Positions 36,759 through 42,057 of a stretch of 42,057 nt of DNA are shown in pieces. Each line of letters starts with the position of its first letter. Within the stretch, counting starts at the first letter, position 1. A program made the translations under genes and the position numbers. This DNA comes from a virus, in the IMG/VR virus record IMGVR_UViG_3300033153_004872, positions 1 through 42,057 of that record, one strand, 5' to 3'. Under the pieces are notes generated by a model, which ran no database searches, was not told the DNA's origin, and saw nothing but the letters and a program-made list of their open reading frames with translations.

Positions 36759-36958
36759 ATTCTTGTACGTTGTACCAATCCATAAAGCTCGGCATCTTCT
36801 AAGCTAATTTCTACGGCGCTATCATCATCTGCCAATCCTTCATTTAAACACCATTCGTTAATTCCGTATTTTTTACACATTCTTTCCCATGCACTCATAA
36901 GAGGTGCATTTAATACATCTTTCAATTTAACTTTTACTTTTATTTCACTTGTTTTCAT
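36755..36958 (-). CDS. Unknown small protein
   Basis: 67 residues: short basic beta start (SEIKVKVKLKDVL), helix with MCKKYGINEWCLNEG, and acidic end. Stop TGA overlaps the next ATG. No family recognised. Confidence 0.58.
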   Translation of the reverse strand: MKTSEIKVKVKLKDVLNAPLMSAWERMCKKYGINEWCLNEGLADDDSAVEISLEDAELYGLVQRTRI

Positions 36959-36967
36959 AATTCTATT

Positions 36968-37546
36968 TTAAAAGTCACCAGGAGCTACTTGGAAACAAGT
37001 TAATCCATTATTCCTCCACATATCAACAACTTTTTGTCTATCATCAAATACACAGAGGATACGATTCTTCTGATCACCATTAAAGATATCATCTAACCAT
37101 CCTTGTTTAAGTTTATCATCTGGCATAAATGCCCACGGGTGGCCAGTCGGTCTCATTTTCATTATATGAAATGGTACATTATGTTTATCCAACCAATCTG
37201 CCGTTACATCTTTGGTAGCTTTACTACGACCAGAGAATATTACAATTTTAAATCCTTGTGCATCTAAGGTTTGGGCCATTTGAATTACAGGATCATTAGG
37301 AAGATCCAATTTAATATTGTCAGGATCAAAGAATGTATCCCAATCCATTTTACCGTTTGGCTTAGTGGCTAATGCTCGTCTATCATCAATAAGAGCAAGA
37401 GTTCCATCCAAGTCAAAAATTACTACGTCTTTTTTCATATGTTTTATTTTATGTGGTTGTGCATACCATAGAGGATTTGGTAGTTCGGAATAATGATCCC
37501 ATAACTCTTCCTCTAAGACATCCATTGTTATTTCTTTTAAATCCAC
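36968..37546 (-). CDS. Polynucleotide 3'-phosphatase, T4 Pnk-phosphatase-like
   Basis: 192 residues. HAD motifs of the T4 Pnk C-terminal domain are in order: FDLDGTLALID (44-54, nucleophile D45), SGR (105-107), K in DDKLKQ (143-148), and DDR (168-170), with MWRNNGLTCFQVAPGDF at the end, very like T4 Pnk. The first 36 residues replace the kinase domain, so only 3'-phosphate removal is expected. An alternative start is Met37. In T4 this enzyme helps repair host-cut tRNAs together with RNA ligase 1; no RNA ligase is seen in this window. Confidence 0.88.
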   Translation of the reverse strand: MDLKEITMDVLEEELWDHYSELPNPLWYAQPHKIKHMKKDVVIFDLDGTLALIDDRRALATKPNGKMDWDTFFDPDNIKLDLPNDPVIQMAQTLDAQGFKIVIFSGRSKATKDVTADWLDKHNVPFHIMKMRPTGHPWAFMPDDKLKQGWLDDIFNGDQKNRILCVFDDRQKVVDMWRNNGLTCFQVAPGDF

Positions 37547-37650
37547 GAAATTAAGTTAAGAACAAAAATTGTTATAAAGTAACATGCTCCAAAAATTAAA
37601 AGAATGTCAATACTTTCCAATTTACTAAAGGTGTGTTTAAACTTCTTCAT
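37537..37650 (-). CDS. Very small membrane protein
   Basis: 37 residues, MKKFKHTFSKLESIDILLIF start, with one hydrophobic helix (about 15-35). The ATG lies two bases after the TAA of the upstream gene. A longer upstream extension in the same frame overlaps the 136-residue gene and looks like a shadow. It overlaps the phosphatase start by ten bases. Confidence 0.5.
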   Translation of the reverse strand: MKKFKHTFSKLESIDILLIFGACYFITIFVLNLISWI

Positions 37651-37651
37651 C

Positions 37652-38062
37652 TTATTGTATGTTTTCAGATTCATTAGCCCAGTCTCTATCTTGGTCAGCT
37701 GAACACCTAATATTAAGATCATTAAGTTGATCCATTGTACCTTCAAAACCAGGAATATCTTTTGATGCATATTTTCCTTCACCGTTAAATTGATCCCTGA
37801 TTTCTTTTGTCAATTTTGTTACCGAGATTTCTTCATCACCAATAAAGTCAACCTCATGCTCTCGGTATTCATATTTAGCGTGTTCATTTGAATATGATGA
37901 TACAAGGTTTGAACAAACCTCTTTTAGATTATCACAGTAGATAATCAGATCACCTTCAATATCTTTAATGATAAATGTTTGACCACCCTTAGGCTTCCAG
38001 TGAGGAGTTTGAGTGTCTGAATAATTTTCGTAGTACTGAGTAAAGATTCTTAATGTTGCCAT
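37652..38062 (-). CDS. Unknown protein
   Basis: 136 residues starting MATLRIFTQYYENYSDTQTP, beta-like N-terminus, acidic. First gene after promoter copy B, with an ACGGAAC leader like that of the ligase. No motif recognised; conserved-looking N-terminus is often seen in unannotated phage early proteins, but that is an impression. Confidence 0.62.
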   Translation of the reverse strand: MATLRIFTQYYENYSDTQTPHWKPKGGQTFIIKDIEGDLIIYCDNLKEVCSNLVSSYSNEHAKYEYREHEVDFIGDEEISVTKLTKEIRDQFNGEGKYASKDIPGFEGTMDQLNDLNIRCSADQDRDWANESENIQ

Positions 38063-38083
38063 GTTCCGTTTTTGTTTTAATTA

Positions 38084-38162
38084 ATTATAGTATAAATATA
38101 ATACATTTACTTGGGAACTGAACTATAAATTCACGTTTTTTTCAAAAAGTTATTAACAATTT
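38084..38162 (-). promoter_or_regulatory. Early/middle-type promoter module (copy B)
   Basis: Minus-strand TTGTTAATAACTTTTTGAAAAAAACGTG, TTTATAGTTCAG, then ATTATATTTATACTATAAT about 20 bases before the start at 38062. It directly follows the bS21 stop and is nearly identical to copy A at 29388-29470. Confidence 0.65.
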
Positions 38163-38350
38163 TAAAACTGTTTATTTTGCTTTTGTTGATAGATTGCTTT
38201 TTGTTTTGTCTTTCTTTTAATAGTGGAAGGTTTTACAAACTCTTTTCTTGCTCTGATATCTTTAAGGAGTCTAGTCTCTCTACACTTTTTCTTGTATCTT
38301 TTTAATACTTTGTCTATTGATTCTTTTTCTCCTTTTTTTATTATCAGCAT
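38162..38350 (-). CDS. rpsU: Ribosomal protein bS21 homologue
   Basis: 62 residues, full length for bS21. The family core is intact: ESIDKVLKRYKKKC (10-23), RLLKDIRARKEFVKPS (27-42), and K-R/K-rich tail, looking like the Bacteroidota form (FVKPS..R). In Flavobacterium, bS21 with bS18 and bS6 hides the 16S anti-Shine-Dalgarno; I recall a Tyr at position 54 being important, and this protein has Tyr54. The leader AATAAATAGTTAAAATAAAAACTTACAT has no SD, whereas host bS21 genes of this class often carry a strong one. Phage bS21 genes are known and linked to late replication. It could exchange onto host ribosomes. Confidence 0.9.
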   Translation of the reverse strand: MLIIKKGEKESIDKVLKRYKKKCRETRLLKDIRARKEFVKPSTIKRKTKQKAIYQQKQNKQF

Positions 38351-38387
38351 ATGTAAGTTTTTATTTTAACTATTTATTCTTTTAAGG

Positions 38388-38465
38388 TCGGGAAGATGAG
38401 ACTTGAACTCATATGTAACCAATTACTCTTTCTACAAGGTATAAGCTTGAGGAGATACATCCCGA
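38388..38465 (-). tRNA. tRNA-like element, non-canonical or decayed
   Basis: Minus-strand acceptor CGGGATG/CTTCCCG (one T-T mismatch), discriminator A followed by CC, and a perfect T arm ATGAG-TTCAAGT-CTCAT. A GTAA-TTGG-TTAC hairpin sits before the T arm, like a long variable arm. The D-loop GG and a paired anticodon stem cannot be drawn; a TTGTAGA loop (GTA, Tyr) is the only anticodon-like piece. It is eight bases downstream of tRNA-Arg. Confidence 0.4.
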
Positions 38466-38472
38466 TACTCGG

Positions 38473-38546
38473 TGAACCAGACAGGATTCGAACCTGTGAC
38501 CGTCTGCTTAGAAGGCAGATGCTCTATCCAGCTGAGCTACTGGTCC
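38473..38546 (-). tRNA. tRNA-Arg (anticodon UCU)
   Basis: Acceptor GGACCAG/CTGGTTC (one G-U), D arm AGCTCAGCTGGATAGAGC, anticodon arm TCTGC-CTTCTAA-GCAGA, T arm ACAGG-TTCGAAT-CCTGT, discriminator A then CC. It reads AGA and AGG, favoured Arg codons in AT-rich phage genes. Confidence 0.96.
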
Positions 38547-38552
38547 AGATGT

Positions 38553-38717
38553 TTAGGATATGATAGCTGCTATAATTGCTATAACTATCAATCCTATGAT
38601 TGAAATAAAAGCTCCTATATAAGAACCTTTTACTTGCTCTTCAGACCTGCCTTGCCTATACTTGTTATTTTCCATAACCTTTAAAATTTCTTTAGCATTA
38701 TTTGTAAAATGTTTCAT
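38553..38717 (-). CDS. Small membrane protein
   Basis: 54 residues, MKHFTNNAKEILKVMENNKY start, then one strongly hydrophobic helix at about 32-53 (YIGAFISIIGLIVIAIIAAI). N-terminal half charged and likely cytoplasmic. It starts one base after the next upstream gene's stop. Tail-anchored topology; no family recognised. Confidence 0.52.
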   Translation of the reverse strand: MKHFTNNAKEILKVMENNKYRQGRSEEQVKGSYIGAFISIIGLIVIAIIAAIIS

Positions 38718-38718
38718 C

Positions 38719-38943
38719 TTATTCTAATTCCCCATTACACCATGCTTCATAAACTATCTTCATAATGCCACCATCTGTGTCAGCTTCTTCCCAACCAGAT
38801 TTTTCATTCCATTGAAAGAATTCAGTACTATTTGAAGTTTCTGCAATTCTTACTGTTGTAATTTCGCCTTCAACATCTAATTCATATTCTTTAGTAGTTG
38901 CCCACCAAACTTCTTTACTGTCTATAGTCTTAATTTCACTCAT
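38719..38943 (-). CDS. Unknown acidic small protein
   Basis: 74 residues, beta-rich and acidic (WWATTKEYELDVEGEITTVR, FFQWNEKSGWEEAD). No motif recognised; DNA-mimic-like acidity is only a thought. Two bases follow the upstream gene's stop. Confidence 0.58.
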   Translation of the reverse strand: MSEIKTIDSKEVWWATTKEYELDVEGEITTVRIAETSNSTEFFQWNEKSGWEEADTDGGIMKIVYEAWCNGELE

Positions 38944-38945
38944 GA

Positions 38946-39200
38946 TTAAATTTTTGTTAATTGAGATTCTAAAATACTTTTGTCATAATAAGAAGGGATT
39001 CCTTTTGGTGTAGCATTAAGGCCATCAGGTCTAACCTGAAATTTATTGCTACCTACACCTGAGATAATTGTACCTGTGAAAGTCTTATCTCTAAAAACTG
39101 GTAGTACTTCACCATTCCTATCGGTCTTGCCTTCAGGATGTGGTACTATTGTCATTGGTTGAACCCATGTTACTTTGTCGCCTTTTGAAAATTTTGCCAT
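38946..39200 (-). CDS. Unknown small beta-barrel-like protein
   Basis: 84 residues. KGDKVTWVQP at the start and the FTGTIISGVGSNKFQVRPDG segment suggest an SH3/KOW-like barrel with a loop insert. Preceded by an early/middle-type promoter (39217-39256). No family named. Confidence 0.58.
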   Translation of the reverse strand: MAKFSKGDKVTWVQPMTIVPHPEGKTDRNGEVLPVFRDKTFTGTIISGVGSNKFQVRPDGLNATPKGIPSYYDKSILESQLTKI

Positions 39201-39216
39201 GTTAATTATTTAATTT

Positions 39217-39256
39217 GTTATAGTATAATTATAATCTAATTACTTAAATTCTGAAA
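39217..39256 (-). promoter_or_regulatory. Early/middle-type promoter (copy D)
   Basis: Minus-strand TTTCAGAATTTAAGTAATTAG then ATTATAATTATACTATAAC about 17 bases before the start at 39200; overlaps the 3' end of the PspC-like gene. Confidence 0.6.
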
Positions 39257-39422
39257 GTTCTTTTTTAAGAAAAATCCAAAGAGTTAAATAAACCCAAAAA
39301 GCCCAAGGAAAGATAAAAAGAAAACCAACCCTCCAAAGAATTGAAGGTATACCTGACCAGTTACCTAAGCCTTTACATACTCCGCCGATATATCCATTGC
39401 CTCTATATAAATTACTCATCAT
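39240..39422 (-). CDS. PspC-domain small membrane protein
   Basis: 60 residues. LYRGNGYIGGVCKGLGNWSG (residues 5-24) followed by a hydrophobic helix (about 29-52) ending in FLKKE is the PspC domain pattern (LYR....I.GVC.GLG.yfgi, then a membrane helix). PspC proteins sense or modulate membrane stress in bacteria and are usually longer; this is a bare domain. Overlaps the upstream gene by 11 bases. It may damp the host envelope-stress response, an inference. Confidence 0.82.
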   Translation of the reverse strand: MMSNLYRGNGYIGGVCKGLGNWSGIPSILWRVGFLFIFPWAFWVYLTLWIFLKKELSEFK

Positions 39423-39762
39423 AACTTGTATTGATTATTCCACCTATAATTTTTGTATCTGCTAAATGAGACATATCATTTGGATCATACTCATGTGGCT
39501 TGGTAATGATAGTAAAACCTTTTTCTGTTTTTACAAATTTTTCTATGATAACATTAAAGTCTTCATCCCAAACAATATGAGATAGCATTTTGCCTTTTTC
39601 TAAAAATGGACCTCCACTAGGATCTACCATTATAGTGTTTCCACTGTCATCGCTTCCTTCGCGATAATGTCCAAATGGACCTTCCCATTCTATGCTCTTG
39701 TCTTTATTCATACTGAATGTATAAATGTCTCCGTACCTATTTTTATATTTTGCCATATTCAT
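39412..39762 (-). CDS. Unknown protein
   Basis: 116 residues, beta-rich with repeated acidic turns (EGSDDSGNTIMVDPSGGPFL). Start ambiguous: MNMAKYKNRY or MAKYKNRY. No motif recognised. It lies just downstream of tRNA-Leu. Confidence 0.6.
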   Translation of the reverse strand: MNMAKYKNRYGDIYTFSMNKDKSIEWEGPFGHYREGSDDSGNTIMVDPSGGPFLEKGKMLSHIVWDEDFNVIIEKFVKTEKGFTIITKPHEYDPNDMSHLADTKIIGGIINTSYDE

Positions 39763-39774
39763 TTATTTTATTTG

Positions 39775-39860
39775 TACCGCTGGGCGGGCTCGAACCGCCA
39801 CGAGCATTACTGCTCAACAGATTTTAAGTCTGTCGTGTCTACCAATTCCACCACAGCGGC
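39775..39860 (-). tRNA. tRNA-Leu (anticodon UAA)
   Basis: Acceptor GCCGCTG/CAGCGGT, D arm with TGGTGGAATTGGTAGACA, anticodon arm ACAGA-CTTAAAA-TCTGT, long variable arm GAGCAGTAATGCTC, T arm GGCGG-TTCGAGC-CCGCC. It reads UUA, the commonest Leu codon in AT-rich genomes. Confidence 0.96.
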
Positions 39861-39866
39861 ATTCAT

Positions 39867-40118
39867 TTAGAACGGCATGTCTAAACCGACCATGCTACGG
39901 TGTTCCTTTGGTAAGTTATATTTTATCAAAAATTCTAACATCTTACTTCTACTTCCACCATTAGTTGTACTCGACCATTCTTCAATAACCGTTTCTTCTC
40001 CATCACGAGTTTCAATAATGTCATACCAATAACCTAGTACCGGATCAAACCCCCAGTTAAGGTCGACATAAACTTTGTCTTTTGTTATTCCATGCATCCT
40101 TGAATTATAACGACTCAT
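39867..40118 (-). CDS. Unknown protein
   Basis: 83 residues, with YVDLNWGFDPVLGYWYDIIE in the middle and a basic C-terminal helix. First gene after promoter copy E. No motif recognised. Confidence 0.6.
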   Translation of the reverse strand: MSRYNSRMHGITKDKVYVDLNWGFDPVLGYWYDIIETRDGEETVIEEWSSTTNGGSRSKMLEFLIKYNLPKEHRSMVGLDMPF

Positions 40119-40142
40119 TTTTGATTTGTTTTTAATTTGTTT

Positions 40143-40182
40143 GTTATAGTATAATTATAATCTACAAAAACTTGTTCTGAAA
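40143..40182 (-). promoter_or_regulatory. Early/middle-type promoter (copy E)
   Basis: Minus-strand TTTCAGAACAAGTTTTTGTAG then ATTATAATTATACTATAAC about 25 bases before the start at 40118. Confidence 0.6.
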
Positions 40183-40183
40183 G

Positions 40184-40372
40184 CTATTCCCAAAAACCTT
40201 TTAAAAAATTATACAAGAAGATTACCAAACAGAACGGCCATAGTGAAACCCAGTAGACACGTTCCCATCCTTTTACTTCATGGTCTCTATCTTGAGATTT
40301 AACCAACATTTCAAAGAGCAGTCCGAAGATAGCTCCACAAATTCCGTAAGGTACTACAATTTCTTGTATCAT
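40184..40372 (-). CDS. Small two-helix membrane protein
   Basis: 62 residues with hydrophobic helices at about 6-23 and 39-58, joined by a charged loop (KSQDRDHEVKGWERV). Shares one base with the upstream stop. No family recognised; a hairpin topology is likely. Confidence 0.58.
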   Translation of the reverse strand: MIQEIVVPYGICGAIFGLLFEMLVKSQDRDHEVKGWERVYWVSLWPFCLVIFLYNFLKGFWE

Positions 40373-40560
40373 TATTTAATCCATTCTATGTAAGCCATCT
40401 GATAAGCTGCTGTCTTGCTTAATTCAGGATCGTCTTTTATAAACATTTCAGCAGTAGTCTTAACTTCGGCTCTAAGGTTATACGCATTGGCTTCTGTTAG
40501 TATCTCTTCTACCTGCTCCTCTTCTTCCATCCAATCCCATTCTCTTCCACTATTAATCAT
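40372..40560 (-). CDS. Unknown acidic small protein
   Basis: 62 residues, helical and acidic (DWMEEEEQVEEILTEANAYN). No motif recognised. Confidence 0.57.
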   Translation of the reverse strand: MINSGREWDWMEEEEQVEEILTEANAYNLRAEVKTTAEMFIKDDPELSKTAAYQMAYIEWIK

Positions 40561-40562
40561 AA

Positions 40563-40727
40563 CTAGTTTTTAGAGGAGCTCCAACTAACTCCGATTATTA
40601 TTAATACACACGCCATTGGTATTTGTCCAGAGAAAGCCTCGCCTTCTGTAGACAAAGTCCAAAATAATAGGGATGATCCAATTGCCATTAAACCTAGCCA
40701 TCCATTTTTGCTAATCCATTTTTTCAT
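40563..40727 (-). CDS. Small two-helix membrane protein
   Basis: 54 residues starting MKKWISKNGWLGLMAIGSSL, with hydrophobic helices at about 10-25 and 36-48. Ends two bases before the next start. Too short for any family call. Confidence 0.5.
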   Translation of the reverse strand: MKKWISKNGWLGLMAIGSSLLFWTLSTEGEAFSGQIPMACVLIIIGVSWSSSKN

Positions 40728-40813
40728 ATTTTTCTTTTTTTAATTTTTAGTACTCTAATTCTTTATAGGGCGGTCGCACATCCGTCGCACATTTTTACTC
40801 CGAAAGCACATAG

Positions 40814-40951
40814 TTACCCGATAAGCTGTAGACCCAATTGCCAAAAAGCAAATCCAATTGCATAGACAATTAAACCACAAAGGCAAGCAAGTATCGCATA
40901 CGCTACTCCAAATATACAAGCTTCACAAACTTTTAGTATTCTATTCCTCAT
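40814..40951 (-). CDS. Small membrane protein
   Basis: 45 residues starting MRNRILKVCEACIFGVAYAI; one or two hydrophobic helices span residues 10-42, with four Cys. Overlaps the end of the upstream zinc-protein gene by 11 bases in another frame. No family recognised. Confidence 0.5.
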   Translation of the reverse strand: MRNRILKVCEACIFGVAYAILACLCGLIVYAIGFAFWQLGLQLIG

Positions 40952-41321
40952 CTTTAAATACATTTTTCAATTTCTTTTGTTTCTTCTGTACCTCAGCTTC
41001 TTCCATTAACTCATCATACCTATCATCCCAATAGTAATCAACCACTTCTTCATAATCATCAACATCTATATGGACCATAGTAGGACAGACCTTCGGAATA
41101 ACAAAACTAGTATAACGGTAACCATCCCCGTACTCAGGTTGATTACGAATAGCATCTATAAAGGTACCATTAGTAAAACCCAGTGGAATGGCAGGACCGT
41201 AATAGACCGCGTTAAGTCCGTCTTCCTTGTAGTGTCCACCAGTCACGCCACAACGGCAGGTCCTGGTAGTCTTTGTTAGTTTCACGATATCCTCGCATGT
41301 ATTACAGAATAGTAGTTTCAT
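40941..41321 (-). CDS. Zinc-ribbon-like protein, unknown
   Basis: 126 residues. A probable zinc site is formed by C6-x-x-C9 and C22-x-C24 (KLLFCNTC, TCRCG), then GGHYKEDGLNAVYYGPAIPL, a block I have seen in small bacterial/phage proteins without assigned function. The end is acidic then Lys-rich. First complete gene downstream of copy F with the 49-residue gene between. Confidence 0.65.
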   Translation of the reverse strand: MKLLFCNTCEDIVKLTKTTRTCRCGVTGGHYKEDGLNAVYYGPAIPLGFTNGTFIDAIRNQPEYGDGYRYTSFVIPKVCPTMVHIDVDDYEEVVDYYWDDRYDELMEEAEVQKKQKKLKNVFKDEE

Positions 41322-41322
41322 T

Positions 41323-41472
41323 TTATTTCCAGTTATTTACAGATTTACCAATGTAGAACACGGAAACCACCAGACCGATATAGACCACGAATCGCAACGA
41401 AAGGGCGATAGAGTCCAGGGCTAGTTTGATTTGTGTCACATCTGTTGAGTTTTGTGTTAGGGCTTCGAACAT
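41323..41472 (-). CDS. Small single-pass membrane protein
   Basis: 49 residues, MFEALTQNSTDVTQIKLALD start, then a hydrophobic helix at about 28-42 (FVVYIGLVVSVFYIG). Preceded by promoter copy F. It starts the rightmost recognisable operon. Confidence 0.52.
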   Translation of the reverse strand: MFEALTQNSTDVTQIKLALDSIALSLRFVVYIGLVVSVFYIGKSVNNWK

Positions 41473-41491
41473 ATCTTTTTATTTTTTAAGG

Positions 41492-41535
41492 TTATTATTT
41501 ATATTAATTATAACAAGTGTACCTTAACTCTGAAA
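41492..41535 (-). promoter_or_regulatory. Early/middle-type promoter (copy F)
   Basis: Minus-strand CTTTCAGAGTTAAGGTACACTTG then TTATAATTAATATAAATAA about 20 bases before the start at 41472. The core is less exact than copies A-E. Confidence 0.5.
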
Positions 41536-41539
41536 GACT

Positions 41540-42057
41540 CTAAAGAGTTTATTTGCACATATTTTTTTCGGGCTAGTTTTTTTCTGGACTAGAAATGCGT
41601 ATTATAGACATCTTTAACTAGTGAGGATCTGGAAGTAGTGCATTTTTCTGGCTGGAAATTTTTGGGTTACCAAAAGTCATGCCGCCAGTAGACCTCCAGA
41701 TGGGCAAGAGAAAAATACACCTTAAGAGAAAGATACTCTTCGTTACAACTAGTCTCTGGATATCACCTGCCATACCATCGGGTGAGACTATCCGCCATAA
41801 CCACTAATTGCCCAACAATACACAGACATGCATTGACTAGACCACCACTATAGCAACTAGCTGCCATAGCCACTATATAGCAGATCTGTGTTTCAATGGT
41901 TGACCCGTAGACTACCTCTACTACTATACTAGGGTTGATGATGATATGGTCTATTAGGGTGGTTTGAGCGTGAGCAGGCGCGAGTGAGCTAGCAGCAGAT
42001 CTAGACCATTTGGACTGTTCTCCGTATATATAGGTGTTTGACGACAATAGACGAAAC
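41540..42057. other. GC-richer, CTAG-rich stretch without a convincing gene
   Basis: Composition rises to roughly 45-50% GC in sampled lines, against about 25-35% elsewhere. CTAG occurs about ten times between 41401 and 42057. A 13-base element gccata(a/g)ccacta is found at 41794-41806 and 41863-41875. The only sizable frame, minus 41763-42047, begins with TTG and looks like low-value shadow. An origin, packaging or regulatory region is possible; nothing proves it. Confidence 0.5.

Noticed and set aside
37651-37782. N-terminal extension of the 37-residue membrane gene
   Set aside because: The extension overlaps the 136-residue gene in another frame; the ATG at 37648-37650 directly after that gene's stop is the natural start.
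38388-38465. tmRNA fragment
   Set aside because: Only acceptor and T arm resemble it; no tag-peptide frame or pseudoknots are visible and the length is too short.
41763-42047. 94-residue minus-strand reading frame
   Set aside because: It starts with TTG, has no good leader or family, and short internal repeats explain the open frame; kept only as part of the unusual right-end region.

Overview
The window is part of a large, AT-rich tailed-phage genome of the T4-like myovirus type. The evidence is a long block of contractile-tail baseplate genes (gp25-, gp6-, gp7-, gp53-, gp27- and gp5-like), T4-type nucleic-acid enzymes (ATP-dependent DNA ligase, dCMP deaminase, a polynucleotide-kinase-type 3'-phosphatase), tRNA genes, and dense packing of genes with 1-30 base overlaps. 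A Bacteroidota host, probably a flavobacterium-like one, is inferred. The phage bS21 looks like the Bacteroidota type, one exported protein ends in what looks like a type IX secretion sorting domain, and nearly all start codons are preceded by A-rich leaders without a Shine-Dalgarno sequence. Stops are TAA, TAG and TGA, so the genetic code appears standard.

Layout. 1-20.2 kb (minus strand): baseplate and tail structural genes, reading from 20.2 kb down to 1, interrupted by an amidoligase-family gene and a four-repeat S1-domain protein. 20.3-26.3 kb: one 2002-residue collagen-like fibre gene. 26.3-29.4 kb: nucleotide and DNA enzymes. 29.5-29.6 kb: tRNA-Pro and tRNA-Gln. 29.6-32.4 kb: small membrane and chaperone genes, including a DnaJ gene split by an in-frame TGA, and a 2OG-oxygenase-like gene. 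32.4-34.0 kb: four plus-strand genes, each carrying a short FxxF..NEA motif like the T4 capsid-targeting peptide, closed by a bidirectional terminator. 34.0-38.1 kb: exported proteins (T9SS-like cargo, lytic transglycosylase), a zinc-finger protein, a 3'-phosphatase and unknowns. 38.2-41.5 kb: bS21, tRNA-Arg, tRNA-Leu, a tRNA-like element and many very small, often membrane-spanning genes. 41.5-42.06 kb: a GC-richer, CTAG-rich stretch with no convincing gene.

Two promoter families can be read by eye. Structural genes and the plus-strand unit are preceded by an (A)ATATATAAt/aC motif (T4-late-like). Genes in the 29-41.5 kb region are preceded by a different, longer module, TTCAGA - about 13 bases - ATTATAnTTATACTATAA, seen six times. 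The phage therefore seems to separate early/middle and late programmes. It also carries its own translation kit (bS21, an S1-like protein, tRNAs for AT-rich codons), export-dependent host-envelope proteins, and candidate head-packaged proteins. The most unusual points are the T9SS-like cargo protein, the bS21 without its usual upstream SD, the set of four capsid-targeting-like genes, and the DnaJ interrupted by TGA.
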